Source: DAINPP01 sp036743375 (GTDB lineage: Bacteria; Thermotogota; Thermotogae; MWEM01). Taken from it: a stretch of DNA of 64,000 nucleotides. Where the stretch lies: positions 62,001 to 126,000 of the forward strand of contig DAINPP010000001.1 in the NCBI GenBank assembly GCA_036743375.1, in the 5' to 3' direction. A program made the position numbers and the translations under genes. Under the pieces are notes generated by a model. That model did not search any database. It saw only the letters and a list, made by a program, of their open reading frames with translations, and was not told the DNA's origin. Numbering within the stretch: the stretch's first letter is position 1; each line of letters opens with the position of its first letter. This document shows, piece after piece, positions 51,236 through 60,367 of this stretch.

Positions 51236-52474
51236 TTACCCCTTAACCTTGAGAAGTTTCTTTGGGGAGATGACCGTATGAACCAAATCATGTCCCGGAA
51301 AATACGGAATAAATTTAAAATCCGGTATATTCCATAGAACAACAGAGGCCTGTTTTCCATTTTCAATACTACCATACTCATTCGCCAATCCTATCGCTGA
51401 CGCCGCATTCAATGTCATCGCGGTTAAGATTTCTTCAGGAGACATTTTCAGTTTCGATGATGCGAGATGAGCGATAAATCCCGGATCATTAATTGTACAG
51501 GATCCTGGATTAAAATCACTGGCAAGCGCAACGGCTGCACCCGAATCAATCAATGCCCTGGCAGGAGCAAAAGGTTTGCCGAGAAAGAAACTGGTTCCAG
51601 GCAGTAAAGTTGCAACAGTATCACTATCAGAAATAGCAGAAATGGCCTCCTCACCAATTTGAATCAGATGATCAGCGGACTGTGCGTGATACTTAGCAGC
51701 CAATCGGCTTGCTCCTATATCTTTTATTTCATCCGCATGCATTTTGATTCTGAATCCTTTTTCTATGGCTGACTGAATATATCTTTCACTCTGCAAAATA
51801 TCAAAGACCCCTTCTTCACAAAAAACATCGACAAAGATATCCGTTCCAAACTCCCCTTTTATTGCATCAAGCATCGTTTCGATAATCTCATCCATGAATG
51901 ACGAATACTCTTTAAATTCAGGGGCCAAAGCATGAGGACCAAGAAATGTCTTTACAATTTTCTGCGGACTTTTTTCCTCAAGTATTTTTAATACTCTTAA
52001 CTGTTTCAACTCTGATTCTGTATCAAGCCCGTAACCACTTTTACCCTCGAATACGGTTACACCCCTTTTAAACAGCTCATCGCTAAACTTAAGGTTAAAA
52101 GCAACCATTTCTTCTATCGTTGCTTTTCTGACCGCCTGCGTCGTATTGACTATGCCACCGCCAGATTTCATTATTTCCATATATGTGGCCCCCTGCTGCC
52201 TCATAAAGTATTCATCATATCTGAATCCATAAAATGGTATATGTGTATGTGGATCTATCAGCCCGGGAGTGGCCGTTAACCCTTCAGCATTGATAACCTC
52301 CCCACAATAGCCTTCCGGAATTTGGATATTCTTGTCTACTCTTTTTATCAGTGAATTTTCTATCAGAATATCAGTATTTTCATATAGCCGTATCTCTTTC
52401 ATCTTTGCACTTTTTTTCATTTTTTCCCCTGAAGGTGTGGCAATCTGTTTAATATTCTTAATCAGTAAATCCAT
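51236..52474 (-). CDS. hutI: Imidazolonepropionase
   Basis: Hydrolyses imidazolone-5-propionate in histidine degradation. The amidohydrolase metal site DPHTHIPFYGFR (about 82-93), KSGYGLDTESELKQLRVL, HADEIKDIGASRLAAKYHAQSADHL and the late ASDFNPGSC are diagnostic of HutI. The length is 412. It heads the operon hutI-spoU-miaB-mutS-nnrDE. No hutH, hutU or hutG lies in the window, so the rest of the pathway must be elsewhere or absent. Confidence 0.92.
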   Translation of the reverse strand: MDLLIKNIKQIATPSGEKMKKSAKMKEIRLYENTDILIENSLIKRVDKNIQIPEGYCGEVINAEGLTATPGLIDPHTHIPFYGFRYDEYFMRQQGATYMEIMKSGGGIVNTTQAVRKATIEEMVAFNLKFSDELFKRGVTVFEGKSGYGLDTESELKQLRVLKILEEKSPQKIVKTFLGPHALAPEFKEYSSFMDEIIETMLDAIKGEFGTDIFVDVFCEEGVFDILQSERYIQSAIEKGFRIKMHADEIKDIGASRLAAKYHAQSADHLIQIGEEAISAISDSDTVATLLPGTSFFLGKPFAPARALIDSGAAVALASDFNPGSCTINDPGFIAHLASSKLKMSPEEILTAMTLNAASAIGLANEYGSIENGKQASVVLWNIPDFKFIPYFPGHDLVHTVISPKKLLKVKG

Positions 52475-52507
52475 TATTTGTCATCCCCTTTTCTATCATT
52501 TCAACAT

Positions 52508-52516
52508 ATTATATCA
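52508..52516 (-). promoter_or_regulatory. Extended -10 promoter of the hutI operon
   Basis: TGATATAAT on the minus strand (52516-52508), 34 bases before the hutI ATG. Confidence 0.55.
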
Positions 52517-52549
52517 AATCTGTATTTTCAGAAAATAAAAAAAGATATA

Positions 52550-52558
52550 TGCTATAAT
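52550..52558 (+). promoter_or_regulatory. Extended -10 promoter of the chemoreceptor pair
   Basis: TGCTATAAT with TATAAT at 52553-52558, divergent from the hutI promoter 34 bases away. Confidence 0.55.
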
Positions 52559-52606
52559 TCAAGTGAATCCTAAGTTTTCTTAATTTATTTTTACGGGGAG
52601 GCATTT

Positions 52607-54634
52607 ATGTTCAAATCATTCAGTCTATACACGAGAATATTGATAGGTTTTGCAGTGATTACAATTCTTCTACTGCTTATTTCTGTTTTGACATTAACCG
52701 CGATAAACAGCAGCTTGAACAGTTTCAACGAATATAGTGAGACTGTAGGTGTTCTTGAAGTGGCAACGGATATAGAAAAAGAAATATTAACATCTATGAT
52801 GCTTAGTCAGGAGTATCTCGAATCCAATGATGAAGGGGTTGCTACACAATTTACCGCTACCATCAACGAAGTCAAACAGAATATCAGTGAATTGAGACAA
52901 ATCTCACAGAATTCCGAGATAACCGATAAAGGCGGTATCATACTCGACAATATCGATTCTTTTGATAACGCATTTAAAAGTATTGTGGAATATACAAACA
53001 AACAGAACGAACTCGTCAACAATTTTATCATGCCGTACGGAGATAAAATAGAGGAACAGTTGACGGGATTGATGGATGATGCTTTCGGAAACGGAGATAC
53101 ACTGGCTTCCTTTGGATCGGGTCAGGCTGTTAAAAACATTCTCAGAACCAGAAACGCAATTTTTAGGTTACTTAATACAAGGAATCTTGAGATGACGGAG
53201 ACCATCAACGAAGAGATTACGTTAACCGAAGAGAGCATCTCTTTCCTTGATCAAATGATTACTAATCTTACAATGAGACATTATGTTGATGATACGAAAG
53301 ATGATTTTGAGATTATGAGGGACAATTATGTAGAATTGGAAAGTTCTATGAAAGAAAGAGAAGATGTGACCATTCAGTTCAATCATCTTCAGGAAACCAT
53401 CTTTGAGAACACGGAAGATTTAAGGGAAAGTATTTATCAGATACAAATTGAAGTTGGAAGTAGTATAGAAGAGCAGAACAGAACGATAAAGACAGTTGTT
53501 ATCATTCTCATGTTAGGTTCTGTGGCATTGAGTCTGATCGTCTCATTTATCGTGGCAAAGAGTATCATTAAACCAATTGCCATGCTTGAAGCCACCATCA
53601 AGAAATTTGGGGAAGGAGATCTGACACAGGATTTCAGTATGAAGGGGAAGAACGAAGTCGTCCGTATGGCAGATATTCTTCAGGATATGGCAAATTCTCT
53701 GAGACACTCTATCTCTTCGATTCACGAAGCGGTAGACCAGATTAACAACTCATCTGAAAACCTGAATGTCATTGCACAGGAAGCCAATGAAAATTCAGAA
53801 ACACTCTCAAGGGAAAGCACTGTGATCGAAGACAGTATTATCAGCACCACTTCTTCATTAGAAGAAACAAATGCCGGTATCGCTGAGATAGCAAATTCAT
53901 CACAGAATGTTGCCAGAGTCGCTCAGGACCTCGCAGAAGATACGGAAAGCGCTGAAAGAAAAACAAAAGACGGAAATCAAATCGTTTCAGATATGCTTTT
54001 AAGTATGAAAAATGTCAGCAATCAAAGTCGGGAAACGACAGAAATCGTAGCAGATCTATCCGGAAATGCCAAAAATGTTGGAGAAATTGTTGAAACGATC
54101 TCTTCTATCGCGGAACAAACCAATCTTCTTGCCCTGAATGCTGCTATAGAAGCGGCACGAGCAGGAGAAGCCGGTAAAGGGTTTGCCGTGGTAGCCGATG
54201 AAATCAGAAAACTGGCGGAAGAGAGCCGAAAGGCAACGGAAACGATCGATTCCATACTGAAGGAGATTCAGAAGGGAACGTCCATGGTACAGAAGGCAAG
54301 CGAGAAGAATGTGAATTATGTAGATTCGCTGACAGATAATGCCCGAAACGTGGAAAATGCCTTTTCTGTTATTCTCGAAAGTATAGAACACATCTCAAAT
54401 TCTGTTGAAGATCTTGCAGGTTCTGCAGAGGAACAAAGTGCTTCAACACTTGAAATTACGAGAGCCGTTGAGGTCTCAACAAACAGCATGAGTCAAATTT
54501 CTAACGAGATAAAGATACTCTCAGACAGCGCTGAAAAACAAGCCTCTAATTCAGAAAATATAAGTTCATTAGTGGCTGAACTCTATGCCATGGGCGAATC
54601 ACTTGAAGAGCAGCTAAAACACTTCAAGTATTAA
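52607..54634 (+). CDS. Methyl-accepting chemotaxis protein
   Basis: Transmembrane chemoreceptor: membrane segments at about 9-31 and 296-320, an all-helical outer sensor domain of about 260 residues between them, a HAMP domain to about 375, and a long helical hairpin. The hairpin tip is fully conserved (LLALNAAIEAARAGEAGKGFAVVADE, about 506-531). Glutamine/glutamate pairs that CheD, CheB and CheR could modify occur in the flanking helices. No C-terminal CheR-docking pentapeptide. The ligand is unknown. Confidence 0.95.
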   Translation: MFKSFSLYTRILIGFAVITILLLLISVLTLTAINSSLNSFNEYSETVGVLEVATDIEKEILTSMMLSQEYLESNDEGVATQFTATINEVKQNISELRQISQNSEITDKGGIILDNIDSFDNAFKSIVEYTNKQNELVNNFIMPYGDKIEEQLTGLMDDAFGNGDTLASFGSGQAVKNILRTRNAIFRLLNTRNLEMTETINEEITLTEESISFLDQMITNLTMRHYVDDTKDDFEIMRDNYVELESSMKEREDVTIQFNHLQETIFENTEDLRESIYQIQIEVGSSIEEQNRTIKTVVIILMLGSVALSLIVSFIVAKSIIKPIAMLEATIKKFGEGDLTQDFSMKGKNEVVRMADILQDMANSLRHSISSIHEAVDQINNSSENLNVIAQEANENSETLSRESTVIEDSIISTTSSLEETNAGIAEIANSSQNVARVAQDLAEDTESAERKTKDGNQIVSDMLLSMKNVSNQSRETTEIVADLSGNAKNVGEIVETISSIAEQTNLLALNAAIEAARAGEAGKGFAVVADEIRKLAEESRKATETIDSILKEIQKGTSMVQKASEKNVNYVDSLTDNARNVENAFSVILESIEHISNSVEDLAGSAEEQSASTLEITRAVEVSTNSMSQISNEIKILSDSAEKQASNSENISSLVAELYAMGESLEEQLKHFKY

Positions 54635-54675
54635 GGTGTTTCATCATCTTTAAACCAAAGTTTTTTAAGGCATAT

Positions 54676-54701
54676 ATCCCTGCAATGATCATTGCAGGGA
54701 T
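54676..54701. repeat. 26-bp perfect palindrome over the start of the second chemoreceptor gene
   Basis: Every base from 54676 to 54701 is symmetrical around 54688/54689. The only ATG near the start of the downstream gene (54685) lies inside it. It could act as a protein-binding site or, in mRNA, as a tight hairpin hiding that ATG. Confidence 0.85.
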
Positions 54702-56184
54702 TGCTTTATGTCTCATGTTTCTTTCAGTCAACCTGTTACTTGAGGAAAATTCCCGAAAGGCCAACCTAAAACGAGAAACTGAGATTTTATCCCAATATGA
54801 AAGCTGGATGGATTCAAAGCTTGACATTTTATTATCCGACAGCCGTTTATCTGATATCCTGTCGATCATGGATCAGACAGATGATTTAAAAAGCACATTA
54901 AAGACCATTCATGCCGATCAGGATGGAATGCTTAAGATGATCGGAAATTCTCTTTCTACCATGCTTTCTGCTATTTTTGATCTTATGGATTATCAGATGG
55001 ATTTGATTTCCGATAGAGATTATTCAACAGATTTTTCTCTTTCTCATGTATCTATATACAAGATGACTCAGAAACTTTTCATGGAAATCATCTCCGTCAA
55101 TCTTCAAATCATCACCTCAAGGTTTATCTATTCGGACACTACTCCTGAAGATATCCTTCATTCGATAGAAGTAATTACTTCTCAGTCCACTTTATTACAG
55201 GAGTCCTTGATGACTTCCGAAGAAGAAAAAATATTCGATCGTTATCGATTAAATGAAATGAAGTGGAGAACGAACATAGAAAACCTCCTGAACAATGACG
55301 ACAGAAAAAGAGAGCTTACGAATGCTATTCATTTTTCGCTTGGAGAAATCTCTAACCATACCTATCTACCATCGATAATAATGATTTCTATCCTTCTCTC
55401 TTTACTTCTTTTTATTCTCGCCATTGTCCTTTTTACGATCAGTCAAAAACAAAGGAAAACGAATCTGTTGTCTATTACTGAAATGATACAACTTAAGCAA
55501 ATCAATGCGTCCCTTGAAGAAGAAAACTATCAGTTGAAAATCCAATTGACAGAAAAGGATACCGATTTAATCAAGATTAACCGAATCATTGAAAAAAAGA
55601 ATATAGAAGCAGAAGAGGGACGGGCACGACTTTCCACTCTTGAAACAGAAATCAGAGATTTACAGGCGATAAATGATCAATTAAAAAGTGAAATAGAAGT
55701 AGTCGCCAAACAAAAAATACTCAACACGTCAACAGATGATATTGATACCTTTATTAAAGCGTTTGACTTTATTTCTGATTCGCTTACATCATTCATTAGA
55801 GAATATCATGAGCTTTTTTCAAATACAGAATTATTCTCTGAAGTTCAACAAATTGATCAATTGATCTCATACCTTGAAGACTTATTTGGCGAAACACGAT
55901 TGCTTTCTTTAAATGCGGCGGTTGAATCTGCGCGAGCGGGTGAGAGTGGAAAAGGATTCGGAATTGTCGCGGATAAGATCCGAGAAATATCGGAAAAAAG
56001 TCAGAATTTATCAAAAGATTTAAAGAAAATCCTCCGGTTGCTTACCAGAAGACTTGAACATGAAACTCAAAATAAGCGTGATAACATGAGCAAGTTAACG
56101 GCTGAATTGGAAGAACTGACTGATTATTCGCAGGAAATGATTAAAACAATCAACACGATAAAAAATAAAAATCACCCTTCCTGA
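54685..56184 (+). CDS. Reduced chemoreceptor-like signalling protein
   Basis: From the ATG it has 499 residues: membrane segments at about 2-21 and 228-253, an outer helical domain between them, then a coiled coil with little HAMP character, and a short version of the receptor tip (LLSLNAAVESARAGESGKGFGIVADKIR, about 405-432). The long methylation helices of normal receptors are missing. The start may lie upstream: codons from 54646 encode a basic stretch (FKPKFFKAYIP) well suited to precede a membrane segment, with AAGGTG seven bases before an ATC at 54646. It follows the upstream receptor by 11 bases or less. Confidence 0.75.
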   Translation: MIIAGIALCLMFLSVNLLLEENSRKANLKRETEILSQYESWMDSKLDILLSDSRLSDILSIMDQTDDLKSTLKTIHADQDGMLKMIGNSLSTMLSAIFDLMDYQMDLISDRDYSTDFSLSHVSIYKMTQKLFMEIISVNLQIITSRFIYSDTTPEDILHSIEVITSQSTLLQESLMTSEEEKIFDRYRLNEMKWRTNIENLLNNDDRKRELTNAIHFSLGEISNHTYLPSIIMISILLSLLLFILAIVLFTISQKQRKTNLLSITEMIQLKQINASLEEENYQLKIQLTEKDTDLIKINRIIEKKNIEAEEGRARLSTLETEIRDLQAINDQLKSEIEVVAKQKILNTSTDDIDTFIKAFDFISDSLTSFIREYHELFSNTELFSEVQQIDQLISYLEDLFGETRLLSLNAAVESARAGESGKGFGIVADKIREISEKSQNLSKDLKKILRLLTRRLEHETQNKRDNMSKLTAELEELTDYSQEMIKTINTIKNKNHPS

Positions 56185-56287
56185 TAGGCTTTTTCAGTAA
56201 AACCCGGTATAAGAAGCTTGAATTCCCTTCAGTAATTGATCCTGTCTGATTTTTTGATTTTCATTCTTCTACATGTAGGAAAGGATG

Positions 56288-57196
56288 TTATAAGATTCCT
56301 ATCTCAGAAAGAAATTTTTTGCATTTATCAAAATATTTTTCCCTGTTTATCTTGTAAGAATCGGCATGTTTCCCCTGTTCTACAAGAAGAAGATCCCGTT
56401 TACCATGTGTTTTTTCATTGTATAAATCTACAGACATAGAATAGGGAACCATATAATCCCGTTTACCGTGCACAAATAAGATCGGAACATCTATATTCCG
56501 TATTATTTTTTTTATAGACACCTTTTTTATTGGCAAATTTGACGTTATTTTCATAAAAAGGTTAATGAGGGGTAGGAAAAATAATGGGACAAGATGCAAT
56601 CGCTTGAAATTCTTTCTAAAAAGTAACCTGAGATCTGAAAAGGCACTATCGGCTATAAGGAAGGATGTTCTTTTATCTATTTCCGCATGCTGTAAGGCAA
56701 TTACGGCACCCAGTGATTCACCATGAACACCTAAAAGGCTGCCGTGTCCAAACCTTTCAAAGGCAAAATCGCATATTTTCTTAAGATCATATCTTTCATA
56801 AATTCCGTATGTACATTTTTTCCCCCCTGATTTTCCGTGCCCCCTGTGATCATAAAGAATAATATTAAATCCAAGCTTGTAAAAATCTACAACATACTTC
56901 ATAGAACCCCATAAAGACCAGGTAATTCCATGAGAAAAGACTATAATTTTACTACTCCCGGGATGGGGATATACAAAACCGTGTAGTTTATAGCCATAAT
57001 CCGAATCGATATAGAATTCCTCATTTTGAAGTGAGAATATCGTTTTAATATCCAGATTATCCACTTGTATAGAGACTTTTTTAGTCAGTTCATATTTCCT
57101 CACTCTGGGATTCACATACCGAAATGCCAGATATCCTATAAAAAGAATATCCAGGATTAAAAATATGATTATATACAGCACACTGATGTCCTCCAA
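56288..57196 (-). CDS. Membrane-anchored alpha/beta hydrolase
   Basis: One membrane segment at about 7-26, then an alpha/beta hydrolase domain. The nucleophile Ser is in GVHGESLGA near 162, the Asp in HGKRDYMVP near 246 and the His in QGKHADS near 279; YDHRGHGKSGG forms the oxyanion-region loop. This resembles BAAT/YqkD-like serine hydrolases of unknown substrate; esterase or thioesterase activity is possible. A perfect 13-bp terminator hairpin lies just before its start, so it needs its own promoter or read-through. Confidence 0.85.
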   Translation of the reverse strand: MEDISVLYIIIFLILDILFIGYLAFRYVNPRVRKYELTKKVSIQVDNLDIKTIFSLQNEEFYIDSDYGYKLHGFVYPHPGSSKIIVFSHGITWSLWGSMKYVVDFYKLGFNIILYDHRGHGKSGGKKCTYGIYERYDLKKICDFAFERFGHGSLLGVHGESLGAVIALQHAEIDKRTSFLIADSAFSDLRLLFRKNFKRLHLVPLFFLPLINLFMKITSNLPIKKVSIKKIIRNIDVPILFVHGKRDYMVPYSMSVDLYNEKTHGKRDLLLVEQGKHADSYKINREKYFDKCKKFLSEIGIL

Positions 57197-57200
57197 AGAT

Positions 57201-57236
57201 AAAAACCTTAAATCCGATAATAAATTTAAGGTTTTT
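57201..57236 (-). terminator. Terminator of the acyl-CoA dehydrogenase-etfBA operon
   Basis: A 13-bp perfect stem (57201-57213 with 57224-57236) around a 10-base loop; the arm itself ends in T residues on either strand, so it can act in both directions. It is between etfA and the hydrolase gene. Confidence 0.85.
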
Positions 57237-57277
57237 ATTGAATCACTTAATGGAATAGAATAGAGATAAAGAACTTG

Positions 57278-58270
57278 TTAACTATCAGCCTCAAGTCGCT
57301 TGATCATTTCCGGAATAATCTTATGAACATCCCCCACTATGGCAAGATCGGCAATCTTCATAATTGGTGCATCCTCATTTTTATTGATGGCTATTATAAA
57401 ATCACTTTCCTGCATCCCTGCTATATGCTGTAAGGCACCAGAAATACCACAAGCGATATATAGTCTTGGTCTGACGGTTTTACCAGTTTGTCCAACCTGA
57501 TGACTCTTATCAATCCACCCCTGATCAATGACCGGCCTTGAAGCGGCAACCGTTCCATCAAGCAGTTCGGCAAGTTTCTTCAGCATATCAAAACCGGCTT
57601 TACCACCCATACCCCTTCCACCGGCGATTAAAACCTTGGCTTCGGAGATATTGGCCGTTTCCTTCTTTTGTTTCACCTGCTCAAGAATCTTCCCCCTTAC
57701 CTTTGTCAGATCGGCAGTGGAAATAAACATCTCCGGGTTGGTAAAGGGTCCTTCTTTTTTTTCACCTTTTGAAAATACCCCTGGTCTAACGGTTGCCATC
57801 TGTGGTCTGTGATTTTCACAAGTAATGGTTGCCATCAGATTACCGCCAAAAGCAGGCCTTGTCATTAACAGAAGTCCATCTTCATCAAATTCCAATTCTG
57901 TACAATCTGCTGTTAATCCCGTCCTGTTTCTTGCCGCAAGTCGCGGGGCAAGATCTCTCCCCTGTGGTGTTGCACCGATAAACACAACATCAGGTTTGAA
58001 CTTGTCAAAAAACTCTGAAATAACAGTCGTATAAGCATCCGTATTGTAATATTGAAAGGCTTCGTTCTCTACGTAATACACTTTATCTATATCATAACGG
58101 GCAACTTCCTCCGCAATCTTTTTGGTGGAAGATCCTATCAGCAATGCATAAACATCGTGACCATGCACTTTGGATAATTCTCGTGATTTTTGAATCAATT
58201 CAAGTGTCACATGATTCAAGATTCCATCTTTCTGCTCACCCACAACCAGTATCATTTTATTCTGATTCAT
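57278..58270 (-). CDS. etfA: Electron transfer flavoprotein alpha subunit
   Basis: Binds FAD and carries electrons between the acyl-CoA dehydrogenase and NAD or a membrane acceptor. The C-terminal FAD domain has GGRGMGGKAGFDMLKKLAE, VGQTGKTVRPRLYIACGISGA and INKNEDAPIMKIADL. No N-terminal ferredoxin domain is attached. The length is 330. The ATG overlaps the etfB stop (ATGA). Confidence 0.95.
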   Translation of the reverse strand: MNQNKMILVVGEQKDGILNHVTLELIQKSRELSKVHGHDVYALLIGSSTKKIAEEVARYDIDKVYYVENEAFQYYNTDAYTTVISEFFDKFKPDVVFIGATPQGRDLAPRLAARNRTGLTADCTELEFDEDGLLLMTRPAFGGNLMATITCENHRPQMATVRPGVFSKGEKKEGPFTNPEMFISTADLTKVRGKILEQVKQKKETANISEAKVLIAGGRGMGGKAGFDMLKKLAELLDGTVAASRPVIDQGWIDKSHQVGQTGKTVRPRLYIACGISGALQHIAGMQESDFIIAINKNEDAPIMKIADLAIVGDVHKIIPEMIKRLEADS

Positions 58271-59070
58271 GAAATCACCTCTGAACTGATCAGTTTCTTT
58301 TCATTCAGTTTCTTTAAAAGAATGTCTACAGCCTCTTTCGGATTTGTCTTAATAATCTCGCCGGCACCGCCTATTTCTCGAGTTCTTGACTTTCGAACCT
58401 TCGTAGGAGATCCTTTTAATCCCAACTGAGATAGATCAACGTCAAGATCTTCAGCCTTTAATATTTCTATTTCCTTTTCAAAGACATTAAAAATAAGAGA
58501 GGGCTTCATATATCTTGGCGTATTTAATTCTTTTATAGCGGTAATCAGTATTGGCATCTGATATTCTACAATCTCAAATCCATCATCCAGCATTCTTTCA
58601 ACCTGAATTGTCTTTTCATCGTTGATAACTATGTTTTTCGCGTAGGTTGCCTGCGGGATATTCAAATGTTCTGCAATTTCAGGTCCAACCTGTGCCGTAT
58701 CTCCATCAATTGCCTGTCTCCCCGCAAGAATCAAATCATAGTCATATTTCTTGATTGCCGCAGCAAGCGTCAAGGATGTGGATAACGTATCAGCACCGGC
58801 AAATTTTGCATCCGACAACAGAACGGCTTTATCCGCCCCCATTGCCATCGCCTCATACAATGCATTCTTTGCCTGTGGAGGCCCCATTGTAATAACGGTG
58901 ATTTCGGCTCCCCTCTCTTCTTTTATTTTCAAAGCCGCTTCCAAAGCATTTTTATCTTCAGGATTAATAATGGTGGGGATACCATTCCTGATCAAAGTCC
59001 CTGTCTCTTTATCGATTTTAACTTCCGTTGTATCCGGAACCTGTTTTATACATACAATTATTTTCAACAT
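58267..59070 (-). CDS. etfB: Electron transfer flavoprotein beta subunit
   Basis: EtfB with 267 residues: CIKQVPDTTEVKID at the start, MGPPQAKNALYEAMAMGADKAVLL and the nucleotide-binding GRQAIDGDTAQVGPEIAEHL. Whether the pair bifurcates electrons cannot be told here, though adjacency to an acyl-CoA dehydrogenase in an anaerobe is the usual setting for bifurcating Bcd-Etf. It is 14 bases after the dehydrogenase gene with AGGAGG. Confidence 0.95.
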   Translation of the reverse strand: MLKIIVCIKQVPDTTEVKIDKETGTLIRNGIPTIINPEDKNALEAALKIKEERGAEITVITMGPPQAKNALYEAMAMGADKAVLLSDAKFAGADTLSTSLTLAAAIKKYDYDLILAGRQAIDGDTAQVGPEIAEHLNIPQATYAKNIVINDEKTIQVERMLDDGFEIVEYQMPILITAIKELNTPRYMKPSLIFNVFEKEIEILKAEDLDVDLSQLGLKGSPTKVRKSRTREIGGAGEIIKTNPKEAVDILLKKLNEKKLISSEVIS

Positions 59071-59084
59071 AAAAAATCTCCTCC

Positions 59085-60212
59085 TTATGAAAGTGCACTT
59101 GATGCAATAATCATTTTTTGAACTTCTGAAGTCCCTTCATAGATTTCAGTAATCTTTGCATCCCTGAACATTCTTTCAACAGGATAATCTTTTGTATAAC
59201 CATATCCTCCAAATATCTGTATGGCCTTTGTCGTAACATCCATAGCCGTTTCAGCGGAAAAGAGTTTGGCCCTCGCCGCTTCTACGGAAAACCGTTCTCC
59301 TGAAACCTTTTTCATGACAGCCCTTTTTACTAATTCTCTTGTAGCGGCGATTTTAACATCCATATCGGCAATCATCCACTGCAGTCCCTGAAATTTTGCA
59401 ATAGATCTTCCAAATTGTTTTCTTTCTTTCATATAATTTACCGCTTCCTCAAAAGCACCTTCCGCAATCCCGAGCGCCTGAGCCGCAATACTGATTCTTC
59501 CACTATCAAGTGTCTTCATGGCAATCCCGAAGCCTTTTCCCTCCTTGCCAAGGAGATTTTCTACAGGGACCTCACAATCCTGAAAAATCAGTTCCGCTGT
59601 CGATGAAGCCCTGATCCCAAGTTTTTCTTCTATCTTTCCTACCTCAAATCCCGGAAATTTCTTTTCAACAATAAAGGCACTTATCCCCCTCGTTCCCTTT
59701 TCCGGTTCGGTCATGGCAAAAACAGTAAAGACATCAGCTGAAGCACCGTTCGTGATAAATATCTTGTTGCCGTTTAATATATACTTATCCCCTTTTTTCA
59801 CGGCTGTGGTCTGTTGCCCGGAGGCATCAGTCCCTGCGTTTGGTTCCGTCAAGGCAAATCCACCTATCATTTTACCTTGTGCAAGCGGAATCAGATACTT
59901 TTCCTTTTGTTCATGCGTCCCGAATTCATTAATACTCCCTGCACCGAGAGATGTATGAGCCGCAAGGATAACTCCCGTCGTTGCACAGTACTTACTGAAC
60001 TCTGTAACGGTCATGATATAGGAATACACATCACCACCGGCTCCTCCGTATCTCTTTTCAAACGGGATACCCATCAATCCATTTTCCGCCATTTTTCTGA
60101 CAGTGTTAAGTGGAAATTCTTCTGTTTCATCTATTTCCGCTGCATAAGGTTGAATTTCATTTTTTGCAAATTCTTCAATCATTTGTTTAAACAAAATCTG
60201 TTCCTGTGTCAT
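59085..60212 (-). CDS. Short-chain acyl-CoA dehydrogenase
   Basis: Oxidises (or with reversed flux reduces) a short or branched acyl-CoA. Motifs: GFALTEPNAGTDASGQQT near 118-135, FITNGASADVF, and the C-terminal catalytic Glu in EIYEGTSEVQ near 363. The length of 375 matches butyryl/isovaleryl types. It heads the operon with etfB and etfA. No thiolase, crotonase or hydroxyacyl-CoA dehydrogenase is nearby, so the substrate is unknown. Confidence 0.92.
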   Translation of the reverse strand: MTQEQILFKQMIEEFAKNEIQPYAAEIDETEEFPLNTVRKMAENGLMGIPFEKRYGGAGGDVYSYIMTVTEFSKYCATTGVILAAHTSLGAGSINEFGTHEQKEKYLIPLAQGKMIGGFALTEPNAGTDASGQQTTAVKKGDKYILNGNKIFITNGASADVFTVFAMTEPEKGTRGISAFIVEKKFPGFEVGKIEEKLGIRASSTAELIFQDCEVPVENLLGKEGKGFGIAMKTLDSGRISIAAQALGIAEGAFEEAVNYMKERKQFGRSIAKFQGLQWMIADMDVKIAATRELVKRAVMKKVSGERFSVEAARAKLFSAETAMDVTTKAIQIFGGYGYTKDYPVERMFRDAKITEIYEGTSEVQKMIIASSALS

Positions 60213-60250
60213 AATAACCTCCTTTAATCAATATCCATTTTTCTATTTAT

Positions 60251-60259
60251 ATTTTAGCA
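60251..60259 (-). promoter_or_regulatory. Extended -10 promoter of the acyl-CoA dehydrogenase operon
   Basis: TGCTAAAAT on the minus strand (60259-60251), 39 bases before the ATG. Confidence 0.4.
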
Positions 60260-60278
60260 CTTTCTCATTGATATATTT

Positions 60279-60293
60279 TTCACAATATGTGAA
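60279..60293. promoter_or_regulatory. Inverted repeat TTCACA-ATA-TGTGAA, candidate operator
   Basis: Perfect 6-bp arms around a 3-base spacer. It lies between two divergent promoters (60259 minus and 60311 plus) near the expected -35 of both, a typical site for a regulator of the acyl-CoA dehydrogenase operon. Confidence 0.45.
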
Positions 60294-60307
60294 TAAAATA
60301 TTTTGTA

Positions 60308-60316
60308 TGTTAGAAT
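60308..60316 (+). promoter_or_regulatory. Extended -10 promoter of gpsA
   Basis: TGTTAGAAT with TAGAAT at 60311-60316, 52 bases before the gpsA ATG. Confidence 0.4.
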
Positions 60317-60367
60317 GGTTTGGAATAATAGAGGAAGACATTTTCTAAAACAAATTGGGGGGGAAAT

